Shown here: piece after piece, positions 50,792 to 60,554 of the stretch
How the letters are laid out: each line of letters opens with the position of its first letter
How positions within the stretch are numbered: position 1 is the stretch's first letter
NCBI GenBank assembly: GCA_946534895.1
Contig: CAMNDE010000008.1
Location: 11,938 to 75,937, forward strand
Length of the DNA stretch: 64,000 bases
Direction: 5' to 3'
From: UBA2943 sp946534895
GTDB lineage: Bacteria > Bacillota > Clostridia > Christensenellales > Aristaeellaceae
Made by a program: the position numbers and the translations under genes
The notes under the pieces: generated by a model
What the model was told of the DNA's origin: nothing
The model's input: only the letters and a program-made list of their open reading frames with translations
Database searches by the model: none

Positions 50792-51652
50792 ATGTTTTTA
50801 GCCGATACCTGGAAAGACTATGAAGTGCTTGACTGCGGACAGGGCATGAAGCTGGAGCGCTGGGGACGGATTGTGCTGGCACGCCCGGACCCCCAGACCA
50901 TATGGCCGCCCATGGCGCCGGAGGAATGGAAGCATGCCCAGGCCATTTACCACCGCTCGGAAAAGGGCGGCGGCAGCTGGGAATTCCGCACCGACCTGCC
51001 GGAGCGCTGGACGATCCGGCACGGGGACCTGTCCTTCTATGTGCGGCCCACCGGTTTCAAGCATACCGGCCTGTTCCCGGAACAGGCGGCGAACTGGATG
51101 TGGATGGACGGACTCTGCCGCGGCGCCGGACGTCAGCTGAAGGTGCTGAACCTGTTCGGGTACACCGGCGGGGCCACCGTGGCCCTGGCCGCCGCCGGCG
51201 CGCACGTCACGCACGTGGACGCTTCCAAGGGCATGGTGCAGTGGGCGCGGGAGAACACGCAGCTCAACCATCTGCCGGAAACCTCCTTCCGTTTTCTTGT
51301 GGAGGACGCCAAGCGCTTTGTGCAGCGCGAGATCCGGCGCGGGCATACCTATGACGGCCTGCTCATGGATCCTCCGTCCTATGGCCGCGGACCCTCTGGC
51401 GAGGTATGGAAGCTGGAAAGCGAGCTGTACGACCTGGTGGATGTCTGCTCCCAGGTACTGTCGGATGACGCAGTGTTCTTCCTGATTAATTCCTATACCA
51501 CCGGTTTTCAGGCGTCCGTGCTCTCCAACCTGCTGGAGCGCCTGGTCAGGTCCCGCCTGGGCGGCACGGTGGACGCGCAGGAGCTCTGCCTGCCGGTGAC
51601 CAGCGGCGGTGTTCTGCCCTGCGGCGCCAGCGGGAGGTGGTTCCGTGCCTGA
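50792..51652 (+). CDS. Class I SAM-dependent RNA methyltransferase (RlmI/RlmK-like)
   Basis: 286 aa. SAM site LNLFGYTGGATVALAAAGAHVTHVD (seen in two parts), catalytic-type motif MDPPSYGRGP, and VFFLINSYTTG. The DPPSY motif is that of rRNA cytosine-5 or guanine-N2/N7 methyltransferases of the RlmI/RlmK kind, without a PUA domain. The start is uncertain: ATG 50777 overlaps the upstream gene and ATG 50792 is used here; neither has a strong ribosome site. Ends by 8-nt overlap with the RluA gene, reinforcing an rRNA or tRNA modification role. Confidence 0.85.
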   Translation: MFLADTWKDYEVLDCGQGMKLERWGRIVLARPDPQTIWPPMAPEEWKHAQAIYHRSEKGGGSWEFRTDLPERWTIRHGDLSFYVRPTGFKHTGLFPEQAANWMWMDGLCRGAGRQLKVLNLFGYTGGATVALAAAGAHVTHVDASKGMVQWARENTQLNHLPETSFRFLVEDAKRFVQREIRRGHTYDGLLMDPPSYGRGPSGEVWKLESELYDLVDVCSQVLSDDAVFFLINSYTTGFQASVLSNLLERLVRSRLGGTVDAQELCLPVTSGGVLPCGASGRWFRA

Positions 51653-52358
51653 TATTCTCTATGAGGACAATCATGTGCTGGTGGCCGTGAAGCCCGCCAA
51701 CATGCTTTCCCAGGCCGACCAGACCGGGGACACGGATATCCTCAGTCTCCTGAAGGAAGACATCCGGGTGCGCTATCACAAGCCGGGCAATGTCTATCTC
51801 GGCCTGGTGCACCGGCTCGACCGTCCCGTGGGCGGGCTCATGGTGTTCGCGCGCACCAGCAAGGCGGCGTCCCGGCTCAGCGCCCAGTTCCAGAAGCACG
51901 AGCTCGGACGCGAGTACCTGTGCGTCACGGAGGGCAGTCTGCCGGAGAGCTTCACGCTCATCGACTACCTGGTGAAGGATGAAAAGCTCAACCGTGTCCG
52001 GGTCGCTGCCGCGGACGAAAAGAATGCGCAGGAAGCCATTCTGCACGGACGCCGGCTCTGCAGCCGTGACGGGCTCACGCTCTGCCAGATCCGCCTCGAG
52101 ACCGGCCGCCCGCACCAGATCCGGGTCCAGCTCAGTCACAACAAAACCCCCATATGGGGCGACAACCGCTACGGCAACGGCATTCCCGGCCAGCAGATCG
52201 CCCTGTACGGCTACAAGCTCACCTTTGAGCATCCCGTGACCCATGAAATCATGTCCTTCATGAGCATGCCCTACGCCGGCATCTTTACCCAGTTCCAGGA
52301 TCATCTGGACGGCATCTGGCTTGAATTCCAGGCCCAACAGCATATGCAAGGAGTCTGA
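51645..52358 (+). CDS. RluA-family pseudouridine synthase
   Basis: 237 aa. Catalytic Asp59 in HRLDRPVGGLMVFART and the family segment TGRPHQIRVQLS. No S4 domain, as in the short RluA/C members. It converts uridine to pseudouridine in rRNA or tRNA; the exact site cannot be told. The start is a GTG at 51645 with GGGAGGTG 5 nt upstream, inside the methyltransferase gene. Followed 1 nt later by tgt, so three RNA-modification genes run together. Confidence 0.93.
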   Translation: MPDILYEDNHVLVAVKPANMLSQADQTGDTDILSLLKEDIRVRYHKPGNVYLGLVHRLDRPVGGLMVFARTSKAASRLSAQFQKHELGREYLCVTEGSLPESFTLIDYLVKDEKLNRVRVAAADEKNAQEAILHGRRLCSRDGLTLCQIRLETGRPHQIRVQLSHNKTPIWGDNRYGNGIPGQQIALYGYKLTFEHPVTHEIMSFMSMPYAGIFTQFQDHLDGIWLEFQAQQHMQGV

Positions 52359-52359
52359 C

Positions 52360-53487
52360 ATGACCAAACCTTTTTCCTATGAAGTCACCCATATCTGCAA
52401 GCAGTCCGGCGCCAGGCTGGGCGTACTGCACACCCCCCACGGGGATATCGAGACCCCGATTTACATGCCCGTCGGCACGGCGGCCACGGTCAAGGCCATG
52501 ACCCCCAGGGAGATGGAAGAGATCGGGACCCAGATTCTTCTGTCCAACACCTATCACCTGCACCTGCGCCCCGGCGAGGACCTGGTCCAGGAAGCCGGCG
52601 GCCTGCACACTTTCATGGACTGGCACAAGCCCATTCTCACTGACAGCGGCGGATTCCAGGTGTTCTCGCTTTCCAAGATCCGCACCATCCGCGAGGAGGG
52701 CGTCACCTTCCAGAGCCATATCGACGGAAGCCGGCATTTCATCGGCCCGGAAACCAGCATGGACATCCAGCAGGCGCTGGGTTCGGATATCGCCATGGCC
52801 TTTGATGTCTGCACGGCCTATCCCTGCGACTACGACACGGCCAAGATCAACATGGAGCGCACCCACCGCTGGGCGCAGCGCTGCAAGGATTACCACACCC
52901 GTGAGGATCAGGCGCTGTTCGGCATTGTGCAGGGCGCGTTCTTCAAGGACCTGCGCATTGAAAGCGCCAAGGTGCTGGCGGACATGGACATGATCGGCTA
53001 CGGTATCGGCGGTCTGAGCGTGGGCGAACCCAAGCCCATCATGTATGACATGCTGGAAGCCATGATGCCCTACATGCCCGCCGACAAGCCGCGCTACCTG
53101 ATGGGCGTGGGCTCCCCGGACTGCCTGGTGGAAGGCGTGCTGCGCGGCATTGACATGTTCGACTGTGTGCTGGCCACCCGCATCGCGCGCAACGGCACCG
53201 TGCTCACCAGCAAGGGCCGCGTGGTGGTGAAGAACGCCATCTATGCCCACGACTTCTCGCCCATTGACGATGAATGCGACTGCTATGCCTGCCAGCATTT
53301 CTCCCGCGCCTATGTCCGGCATCTGTTCAAGGCCGGCGAGATCACCGCGGGCCGCCTGGCGTCCATCCATAACCTGCGCTTCCTGATCCATCTCATGGAG
53401 CAGATCCGCGAGGCCATCCGGGAGGACCGTTTCCTGGACTTCAGAAAGGAATTCTTTGAAAAGTACGATATGACCCGGAACTTCTGA
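52360..53487 (+). CDS. tgt: tRNA-guanine (queuine) transglycosylase
   Basis: 375 aa. General acid/base region LTDSGGFQVFSLSKIR, catalytic nucleophile region MFDCVLATRIARNGTVLTS, and the zinc site CDCYACQHFSRAYVRHLF. The LATR variant replaces the more common LPTR. It exchanges guanine 34 for preQ1 in tRNAs with GUN anticodons. AAGGAG precedes ATG 52360. No queuosine-synthesis genes are in the window. The terminator after it closes the operon. Confidence 0.96.
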   Translation: MTKPFSYEVTHICKQSGARLGVLHTPHGDIETPIYMPVGTAATVKAMTPREMEEIGTQILLSNTYHLHLRPGEDLVQEAGGLHTFMDWHKPILTDSGGFQVFSLSKIRTIREEGVTFQSHIDGSRHFIGPETSMDIQQALGSDIAMAFDVCTAYPCDYDTAKINMERTHRWAQRCKDYHTREDQALFGIVQGAFFKDLRIESAKVLADMDMIGYGIGGLSVGEPKPIMYDMLEAMMPYMPADKPRYLMGVGSPDCLVEGVLRGIDMFDCVLATRIARNGTVLTSKGRVVVKNAIYAHDFSPIDDECDCYACQHFSRAYVRHLFKAGEITAGRLASIHNLRFLIHLMEQIREAIREDRFLDFRKEFFEKYDMTRNF

Positions 53488-53498
53488 TCCGGGCACAG

Positions 53499-53525
53499 AA
53501 AAAGCCTGCCGCGGCAGGCTTTTTC
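53499..53525. terminator. Bidirectional terminator between tgt and the DUF4091 gene
   Basis: AAAAAGCCTGCCG directly abuts its complement CGGCAGGCTTTTT; A- and T-tracts serve both convergent genes. Confidence 0.93.
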
Positions 53526-53530
53526 ATGTT

Positions 53531-55189
53531 TCACCCGTTCTGTGTCTTTTCGGCAATGGCGCGGTTCACCTTCTGGCGCAGATCCAGCAGATACTTTCCG
53601 TCCCTGGGATAGTTCCGGAAGGTCAGCGGCTCTGACAGCCCATCGTTTACAAGGCGCAGGACTTCCTCCCTGCCTGAGAGCGCTTCGAGCCAGCGCAGGG
53701 CCCTCAGGTCCTGCAGCGCATGGAAGGTCACCATCAGCCGGATGGACTCCTCGGGCTCGCCGTTTCTGGCCGGATAGACCTGGAAACAGTCGCCGGCAGG
53801 CGAGAACCCATCCCCGTCGGTGATCTCATAGGGATCCACCTGGTAGTCCGAATACTGGGCGCCGTAGAAATTGTAGCCCCAGTGCAGGAAACCTTCCAGG
53901 TCATACCGGAACAGCTGTACCCCCAGAATCCGGTTCCGCGCGCTGGGCATGGCCATGAACATATTGCTCACATCCCGGTACTGCGCCACGCAGTAGTAGG
54001 TCCACAGCCCGGGAATGCCGGCGGCCACAAAGGGATCCATATGGTCAAGCGCGGGCACCGGATGCGACACGACGCCGTTTTCCCACAGATGGAAGTCCGA
54101 CAGCGCGTCCATGATTACGCAGCCCTGCAGATGCTTTTCGACCATGGCGCGGGCCTTCCGGTAGCTTTCCAGATGCTGCGGCCCGGGCTCATCCGAAATA
54201 TGGAACACGCACTTCTCTTCCATGCCGAGCTTTCGCAGCTCCCCGCGCAGCGCCGGCAGATAGCTGTCCAGGAACGCACGGTATTCCCCGCTGCCGGCGG
54301 GCACGTCCCAGCCGAAAATGCGCCGGTATTCCCCATCCACCTCCGCCATGATTTTCGGCGTGAACCCGGCGCCCCACTGCGTGAACAGGTGTGCGACCTC
54401 GAAGTATTCCACGCCGCAGCGCCTGGCCATGTCCGCCCAGCGCCGCAGTTTTTCAAACCCGAAGGAATAGACACCCTTATTCCGGTACACGTCCACCAGC
54501 TGGACCGTCAGCCGCTCACCGCCCACCCGGGTATCCAGCGGCGGCGTATGCACGGGCATGAGCATCATGTTGACGCCCCGGCGCACCGCGGTGCGCATGA
54601 AATTCTCCGTAATACGCCAGAACGCTTCGGAAAACACCGGCACATCATAGACGTGCGCCAGACTGTCATAGTGGAACCAGCGGGTGCATTTCAGGGTCTG
54701 CGCAGGCAGCATGCCGGGAAAAATGTGTACCCGGGTTTCCGCAGTGCCAAGCAGGTTCCCGCTGTCCTCGTCCAGGAGATTCAGTTTCAGCGGATAGGTT
54801 CCCGGCGCCACCCTGCCTTCCGGCTCCACATCAAGCCAGAGTGTGTTCCACTGCCCGGGACAGACATGCAGACCGTGGGGCCGCATTTCCCGCAGGAGAT
54901 CCGGGTACAGTCCCGGTGTCCGGCGCAGATAATTGTCATCACTGTCCGGCATGCAGGCAAAGCGCACCGGCACATGCCGTACCTGGCGCACGCGGATGCA
55001 GGCCTTCAGCGGGGATTCGATCTCCGGCCTGATCCAGGCATTGTCACGCCCTTCCAGACAAAACGCTGCCTGAAAGGAAACCGTTTCATTCTCAAAGCCT
55101 TCCAGCCGCAATTCCTGCAGGTTTTCCGCGGGTTCCTCATCCAGGAATACCTTTTCCAGTACGCTGAGCAGTTTCATCCGAAGCCGCAT
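53531..55189 (-). CDS. DUF4091 / GH123-like glycoside hydrolase
   Basis: 552 aa without signal peptide. The C-terminal half has the DUF4091/GH123 catalytic pattern: VFHISDEPGPQHL with adjacent Asp333-Glu334 (numbering from this start), preceded by RRGVNMMLMPVHTPP, VEYFEVAHLFTQWG, and followed by LWTYYCVAQYRDVSN and LHWGYNFYG. GH123 enzymes are substrate-assisted beta-N-acetylgalactosaminidases using such an Asp-Glu pair; DUF4091 proteins are mostly uncharacterised. GGGAGG fits ATG 55189 better than ATG 55195. Monocistronic or cotranscribed with the kinase gene upstream; no link is known. Confidence 0.82.
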   Translation of the reverse strand: MRLRMKLLSVLEKVFLDEEPAENLQELRLEGFENETVSFQAAFCLEGRDNAWIRPEIESPLKACIRVRQVRHVPVRFACMPDSDDNYLRRTPGLYPDLLREMRPHGLHVCPGQWNTLWLDVEPEGRVAPGTYPLKLNLLDEDSGNLLGTAETRVHIFPGMLPAQTLKCTRWFHYDSLAHVYDVPVFSEAFWRITENFMRTAVRRGVNMMLMPVHTPPLDTRVGGERLTVQLVDVYRNKGVYSFGFEKLRRWADMARRCGVEYFEVAHLFTQWGAGFTPKIMAEVDGEYRRIFGWDVPAGSGEYRAFLDSYLPALRGELRKLGMEEKCVFHISDEPGPQHLESYRKARAMVEKHLQGCVIMDALSDFHLWENGVVSHPVPALDHMDPFVAAGIPGLWTYYCVAQYRDVSNMFMAMPSARNRILGVQLFRYDLEGFLHWGYNFYGAQYSDYQVDPYEITDGDGFSPAGDCFQVYPARNGEPEESIRLMVTFHALQDLRALRWLEALSGREEVLRLVNDGLSEPLTFRNYPRDGKYLLDLRQKVNRAIAEKTQNG

Positions 55190-55348
55190 ACCCATGCCCT
55201 CCCAGTGCAGTATCTGTCCTTTTCATCAGAAAGCATACATCCTTCCATGCTTCCTGGCAATACGTCCTGTACCTACCGCAGATGAACGGTACAGCATCCC
55301 ACCCGGTCCGGCTTTCCCTGCGATGACTATGCCTGTTCCGGCAGCAGG

Positions 55349-58186
55349 TCACACCTTCCTGTTCTTCTCTTCCTTCATCCGTCTGCGTGCCTCCATTTCC
55401 AGAAAACCCAGGATATCCGGCATCCGGCCCCCGGTTGCGCACACTTCGTGCAGCAATCGGCGTATGTCATCCTGTCCCACAGAGCCATATCCGCGCGCTG
55501 CCAGGTCTTCGGAAAGCAGTTCTTCCAGCTCCTCCGCGCTTTTCTGCGGATACAGACGGTGCATCAGCAAGGCATACGCCCGTATATGGCTCCCGGCATG
55601 TTCAGGCGTAAAGCGGTTCTGCTCCTCCAGTATATCAAAACGCGTTTCCATGATTTCCGACACCGTTTCCGGCAAACCACCCAGAAAACGTGCACGGATA
55701 TCCTCCCGATCCTCATCCTCTGACCATGGCGGTGCAAAATTCAGGACACACCGCAGCAGATGGGCACAATGGCCGTCGGAATAGACCACATGCTTCCAGT
55801 CCCGGGATACTGCCATCCGGAACACATTTCCCTGCACCTGGCATACCAGGGTGGACATAAGCCCCTGCGGCAGTCCCATCCGGATCACATACCGGTCCCG
55901 TCCTTCCTGCGCGGCAAAGAATACGGAGCAGTCATTCGGTGCAAAACTGATACACCGGATATTGGTCATCCGGGTCTCCTCCGGCCCCGGTCTGATCACC
56001 CGGAACTGATCCGGATCAAATATCCGGGCCTCACCCTGCCTGCATATCACCACCGCTCTTTTAAACTGAAGGTTTACGCACATGCCCTGAACAGCATCTC
56101 CATCCGCGTCCTCCAGCTCCTCCGATGCCAGAACAAGCTGTGTTTCCCTGTCAATACGCAGAATCTGACCGGACGTGCGCACCAGCACGTACCTGTTGTT
56201 CAGACTGATCTGTATTTCATGGACCGTTGTGTCCCCGCATTCGTACCGCTCACACTTCCGGCCGTCCGCATCCCACAGATGCACCACGCCATCCATGTCA
56301 GCCGCAGCAAGCACGGTCCCGTCCGGACTCAGAGCAAGGCTAAACACCATGCCCCTGGTTCCTTCCAGATGCGCCAGTATCTCACCTGTCCGGGCATTCA
56401 CTTTTTCCACACGCCAGATTCCCGGAATAACGCGGAGATAAAAGCTCCCATCCGGACTCAGGCAGCTGACAATGCATCTCCGGTGTTCATCCTCCGGTTC
56501 GAACAGCAGACGGTGATCACTGACACGGTACAGTTTCCGCCCGCACAGAAGCAGCGTTCCATCCTGGCTGAAGGATACCCCGTCATCCGGACTCAAGCCG
56601 TCAGCGCACATTTCTTCCACGGAGTCGAGCACGGAAAAGGGATGACATTTCCTGCCCAGCGCATCATTGAGTGTCTGCCAATCCGGCCGGTAAAACACAT
56701 TGGAAAACCCTTTTTCACGATGAATCAGACAATTCATGATCACACAGGCTTCCGCATACCTGCCCTGATCCATGAATCCTCGAATTTCACGGGCTTTCCG
56801 GTTGAATCTTTCATCCTCCCTTTCCTGCTCAGACAGCGTGGCAATCCGGGAAAGCATGTAGGGAGCCGGCGTTCGATTCACCATACCCTTCCGGATTTCT
56901 TCAGCCACTGCCCGGTCCGGAATTCTGGGCAGAAAGATGTTATTGAGCAGACTTTCACACGTGGGCCCGATCTCTGCCAGAAACCTGGCACCACCGGTGA
57001 GGAATTCCTCGGACGAATCGGTATGGATCAGACAGTCAATGATATTAAACGCGGCCCGGTCGCCGGGGATCCCGCCCCTGCGATATGCATACAGGGTACG
57101 GTTGTACAGCGATGCGGAATGACCGTGGCTGGAGGCGGAAATCTGATTCCATATCTTCTCCGCTTCCTCCGGCATGCCCAGGTCAAGATAGCTCAGCGCA
57201 CGGTTATTCAGACTGTCTGCGTTCCCCGGCGCTGCTTTCGCTTCCGGCCGCGGATACGGTCTTCCGGCCACATCCTGCCAGATCTCTTCCAGCTCCTTTT
57301 CAACCGTTTCAAAATCATGCGGCCGCATCCGGGGCTCCATTTCCATGCAGCAGGCGAGCAGGTCCGCAAGTCTTTCCGGCATGGGCACCCTGGTCTGCCG
57401 GAAATAGTCCCTGCAGTTCATGCCGGCTACAACACCGTTCATCCACGGCCGGGTTCCCAGAAACATCTCCATGACAGAAACAGCCCAGCTGTAAATATCC
57501 GTCCGACGGGTCACCTCTTTCCCGTCCATCTGTTCCATGGAACAGTAAGCCGGTGTATATCCGCCGGCCGGAGTCATGACCGTTCCTCCGTGATCCGCAG
57601 GCCTTTCCCGCAATGCCAGGTTCCTTCGCGCCCTGGCCAGGCCGAAATCCGCCATCCTGGCCTGCCCGGACCGGTTCAGCAGCAGATTGTCCGGCTTTAC
57701 ATCCTGATGAATCACGCCGCATGCATGCGCGTACCGGAGTCCCCGCGCGAACTGGACTGCGATATCCAGAATCCGTTCTTCCTGCTCCTGTTTCTCTCCT
57801 GCATACAGCCTGCCGTCACGGATCCAGTCTCCCAGACTGCCTCCGTCCATCCACTCCGAAAAGATGGCAGGCACGCTGTCAATCACACGCACATAATAGC
57901 AGGAAACAATATTGGGATGCACACCCAGGTCAATCCAGCAGCTGCACTCCCGGACAAAATTCGCCCGGGCGGTATCATCCAGAAACATGGATGCCTGCGG
58001 CCGCTTCATGGCCAGATCCGTATCCCACTGCATATGCCGGACCCGCCAGACACTGCCCATACCGCCGTGAACCGGTGCACTTTCAATCCGGTATGTGCCC
58101 AGCAGTATACTGCCTGTTTCGTATTCTTCCGCTCCGCGCGTCACAGCCTGCTGCGTTTCCAACTGTGTTCTCTCACTCTGTACCAT
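55349..58186 (-). CDS. Ser/Thr protein kinase with C-terminal WD40-like propeller
   Basis: 945 aa, no membrane segment. Kinase domain residues 30-310: glycine loop VHGGMGSVWRV, Lys61 in AMKRP, catalytic loop IHQDVKPDNLL (His160-Gln161-Asp162, a non-RD form), DFG at 180-182. Then helical TPR-like repeats (NSLNNRALSYLDLGMPEEAE) and, from about residue 490, WD40-like blades (CLSPDGSFYLRV, LALSPDGTVLAAADMDGVVHLWD). The propeller probably binds partners or substrates. AGGAGGGG lies 11 nt before the ATG. All catalytic residues are present, so activity is expected; targets are unknown. Confidence 0.93.
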   Translation of the reverse strand: MVQSERTQLETQQAVTRGAEEYETGSILLGTYRIESAPVHGGMGSVWRVRHMQWDTDLAMKRPQASMFLDDTARANFVRECSCWIDLGVHPNIVSCYYVRVIDSVPAIFSEWMDGGSLGDWIRDGRLYAGEKQEQEERILDIAVQFARGLRYAHACGVIHQDVKPDNLLLNRSGQARMADFGLARARRNLALRERPADHGGTVMTPAGGYTPAYCSMEQMDGKEVTRRTDIYSWAVSVMEMFLGTRPWMNGVVAGMNCRDYFRQTRVPMPERLADLLACCMEMEPRMRPHDFETVEKELEEIWQDVAGRPYPRPEAKAAPGNADSLNNRALSYLDLGMPEEAEKIWNQISASSHGHSASLYNRTLYAYRRGGIPGDRAAFNIIDCLIHTDSSEEFLTGGARFLAEIGPTCESLLNNIFLPRIPDRAVAEEIRKGMVNRTPAPYMLSRIATLSEQEREDERFNRKAREIRGFMDQGRYAEACVIMNCLIHREKGFSNVFYRPDWQTLNDALGRKCHPFSVLDSVEEMCADGLSPDDGVSFSQDGTLLLCGRKLYRVSDHRLLFEPEDEHRRCIVSCLSPDGSFYLRVIPGIWRVEKVNARTGEILAHLEGTRGMVFSLALSPDGTVLAAADMDGVVHLWDADGRKCERYECGDTTVHEIQISLNNRYVLVRTSGQILRIDRETQLVLASEELEDADGDAVQGMCVNLQFKRAVVICRQGEARIFDPDQFRVIRPGPEETRMTNIRCISFAPNDCSVFFAAQEGRDRYVIRMGLPQGLMSTLVCQVQGNVFRMAVSRDWKHVVYSDGHCAHLLRCVLNFAPPWSEDEDREDIRARFLGGLPETVSEIMETRFDILEEQNRFTPEHAGSHIRAYALLMHRLYPQKSAEELEELLSEDLAARGYGSVGQDDIRRLLHEVCATGGRMPDILGFLEMEARRRMKEEKNRKV

Positions 58187-58261
58187 TTGCTCAGCGTCCC
58201 CTCCTGTTCCGGAACCGGCTGATGGACTGTTCTGTTTTTTCGCATGGGCTTTTTCAGCCGC

Positions 58262-58270
58262 ATTATATCA
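58262..58270 (-). promoter_or_regulatory. Extended -10 promoter of the kinase gene
   Basis: Minus strand TGATATAAT (TGn-TATAAT); no good -35 hexamer, as is usual for extended -10 promoters. About 75 nt before the kinase ATG. Confidence 0.5.
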
Positions 58271-58314
58271 GGCACCAGTACGGCGGAGGGATGCAGGATG
58301 CATTCCTGAAACAG

Positions 58315-58345
58315 AAAAACCCCTGAGACAGTTCTGTCCCAGAGG
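58315..58345 (-). terminator. Terminator of the HD/sulfatase operon
   Basis: Minus strand CCTCTGGGACAG, a short loop, CTGTCTCAGGGG and TTTTT. Confidence 0.88.
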
Positions 58346-58356
58346 TCCGTTCCTCA

Positions 58357-59871
58357 TCACGATTGTTCCTTATGTACGGGGCGGATCGGTTCCAGGCCCC
58401 GGTAATCTCCGAAAGCAGGGCCTTTGGCAAAGGCGGTGGACATGTGTGCCGTCAGCTCCAGCATGAGCCGGGTGCGCACTTCCGCCATGCCGGGATCGTC
58501 AAACCGATTGTTCCACTCATGCGGGTCTTCCTGAAGATCATACAGTTCCCCGCGCATTTCCGTGTCATCCAGTACCGTGCCATCCCGGAACAGGATCAGC
58601 TTATACCGCGCATTCCGCCACATCCAGGCCGGCGCAGTGGGCACGTCCTCGCCTCCGCCGCCGTGGAACTCGCAGAACGCGCCGCGGTGTTTTCTCGTGC
58701 CCAGCAGGTCGCATCCGGGAAGCCTGGGATCCGTCTCAATCCCCGCGGCTGCGCAGAGGGTAGGCACCAGATCCACCAGCATGGCCGGCCGGCTGTCCCG
58801 GGTGCCGTGCAGCTTCTGATCCACATAATCCCCGGCCAGGATCAGGGGCACGCGCACGCTGGAATCGAACAGGCAGTACTTGCTGTAGCGGCCGTCCCGC
58901 TCGCCCAGCATTTCCCCGTGATCCGAAAGAAACACAAACAGCGTGTTCCGGTCCAGACCTTTTTCGCGCACCTTTCCGAGCACGCCCCCGATGAAGTCAT
59001 CCATGAACGTGCAGTTGGCCCAGTAGCGCATGGTGATATGCCGCTTCTCCTCCGGTGATAATTTGTCCAGCACTTCCTTCCGGCCGTAGTGCACCTGATG
59101 CAGGGACGGGCTGACCTTCATGGCCGCGCGGATATGCGTGTCCGGCTCTTCCGTCCAGGGCGGACTGGGCATGTCCGGGATCGAGGACAGGTCATACATG
59201 CTTTCGTACTCCGGCGGAATATTGAACCCGGCGTGGGGCTTGATGAGGGAGAAATAGAGAAACAGCGGCCGCCCGTCCGGCTGATACTGTTCCAGGAACT
59301 CCATGCACTTGCGGTAAATGAACCCGTCCCGGTGATGCTCCTTCGGCAGCTGACTGAGTTTCCCGATATACCCCAGCGCGTTTTCCTCGCCGGACCCGAA
59401 CTCACCGGTCTCCTCATAGTAGGCTTTCAGGCCTTCCGGGTCCTCGTCATCCATCATCACGGCCCCTTCCTCGCACAGGATCGACTTCCGGCTCTGGCCC
59501 TCGGCGCGCACGTCAAACCCGCGCCGGGACCCCATTTCGCCAGGCCGCGCGTGATTCCAGTGGGTCTTGCCGAACCCGGCGCAGAAGTATCCCGCGTCAT
59601 GCAGGAGCTGCGGCAGCGGCACCGCCGGCAGCCGGGTCTCGTCCAGAAGTGCGCCGCGGTTGCTGCGCACACCGGTCTGAGAGGCGTACATGCCCATCAT
59701 CAGCGAGTTCCGGCTGGGCACGCACATGGGGCACTGGCATATGGCCTGGTCATACAGGATTCCTTCCCGGGCAAGGCTGTCAATGCCGGGCGTGATTACC
59801 AGCGGATTGACGCATCCCATGGCATCAAAGCGCTGCTGATCGGTCATGATCATAATGATATTGGGCTGCAT
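58357..59871 (-). CDS. Type I sulfatase
   Basis: 504 aa, alkaline-phosphatase superfamily. IIMIMTDQQRFDAMG carries the first metal Asp pair, the formylglycine motif is Cys50 in CPMCVPSRNSLMMG (CxPSR, cysteine type, needing an anaerobic sulfatase-maturating enzyme not in the window), and FLSDHGEMLGERDGRYSKY gives the second metal site. No signal peptide, so intracellular desulfation of imported glycans or aryl sulfates is likely. Follows the HD-domain gene by 6 nt. Confidence 0.94.
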   Translation of the reverse strand: MQPNIIMIMTDQQRFDAMGCVNPLVITPGIDSLAREGILYDQAICQCPMCVPSRNSLMMGMYASQTGVRSNRGALLDETRLPAVPLPQLLHDAGYFCAGFGKTHWNHARPGEMGSRRGFDVRAEGQSRKSILCEEGAVMMDDEDPEGLKAYYEETGEFGSGEENALGYIGKLSQLPKEHHRDGFIYRKCMEFLEQYQPDGRPLFLYFSLIKPHAGFNIPPEYESMYDLSSIPDMPSPPWTEEPDTHIRAAMKVSPSLHQVHYGRKEVLDKLSPEEKRHITMRYWANCTFMDDFIGGVLGKVREKGLDRNTLFVFLSDHGEMLGERDGRYSKYCLFDSSVRVPLILAGDYVDQKLHGTRDSRPAMLVDLVPTLCAAAGIETDPRLPGCDLLGTRKHRGAFCEFHGGGGEDVPTAPAWMWRNARYKLILFRDGTVLDDTEMRGELYDLQEDPHEWNNRFDDPGMAEVRTRLMLELTAHMSTAFAKGPAFGDYRGLEPIRPVHKEQS

Positions 59872-59877
59872 GTCTTT

Positions 59878-60384
59878 TCACCTTTCCTCTTCCGGAAGCG
59901 CGAACACAAGCCGGGTCATGCGCTTTCCGCTCTCCGTCCTCACATGGGCATTCAGGAAATTCATAACTGCTTCCCGGCTGTACCCTTTTTCACCGGCATT
60001 GACCAGGTAGTCGGCTTCCAGCAGGATCTGCCAGTCCCTTCCGTCCACGTTTTCCAGGGTGTGGTGATGCCCCACAAGGAACGCCACGCGCTCGATCCAT
60101 GCATCCGGCATGCCGGTATCCGCAAGGAACGTGCGCACCATGGGCGCGCCTTCCGTTTCCTGCAGCACATGATTCGTGTTCCCGTACTTTTCCCGGAGCG
60201 CGGGACAGGCAATGTCGTGGGTAATGGCGGCCACTTCCAGCACAAACTGCTCGTCCGGGCTGAGGCCCTCCTGCATGCCGATGGTCCGGGCATATCCCCA
60301 GACCTTCAGCCAGTGATGAATATCGTGAAGATTTCCCCTGGAATAGGCGATCATCTTTTCCGTGATCCCGGCAATCGAATCCAT
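59878..60384 (-). CDS. HD-domain phosphohydrolase
   Basis: 168 aa. HD metal motifs: NLHDIHHWLKVWGYA (His), AAITHDIACPALR (His-Asp) and FLVGHHHTLENVDG. Small stand-alone HD proteins hydrolyse nucleotides or phosphates; the substrate cannot be told. GGGAGG precedes the ATG and a good promoter lies upstream. First gene of the operon with the sulfatase. Confidence 0.9.
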   Translation of the reverse strand: MDSIAGITEKMIAYSRGNLHDIHHWLKVWGYARTIGMQEGLSPDEQFVLEVAAITHDIACPALREKYGNTNHVLQETEGAPMVRTFLADTGMPDAWIERVAFLVGHHHTLENVDGRDWQILLEADYLVNAGEKGYSREAVMNFLNAHVRTESGKRMTRLVFALPEEER

Positions 60385-60429
60385 GAACTGTGTCCTCCCG
60401 GCTTGCTCAGATATGTTTTCCTTATGCCC

Positions 60430-60458
60430 ATTCTATTCCTTGCCGCGCAAAACCGCAA
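60430..60458 (-). promoter_or_regulatory. Promoter of the HD/sulfatase operon
   Basis: Minus strand TTGCGG (60453-60458), 17-nt spacer, TAGAAT (60430-60435), 46 nt before the HD gene start. Confidence 0.7.
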
Positions 60459-60554
60459 TGCCATTTCCAGGCCCGGCAGGAATCCGTATCCTGCACTCAG
60501 AATTCTTCTGACATCCATATCCGGCCGGAATCTACGCGAAAGGCGGAAAAAGCC

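Noticed and set aside
55760..58222. An 820-codon plus-strand open frame across the kinase gene
   Set aside because: Low-complexity His/Pro/Arg-rich product typical of the antisense of a GC-rich gene; the kinase motifs on the other strand are unambiguous.
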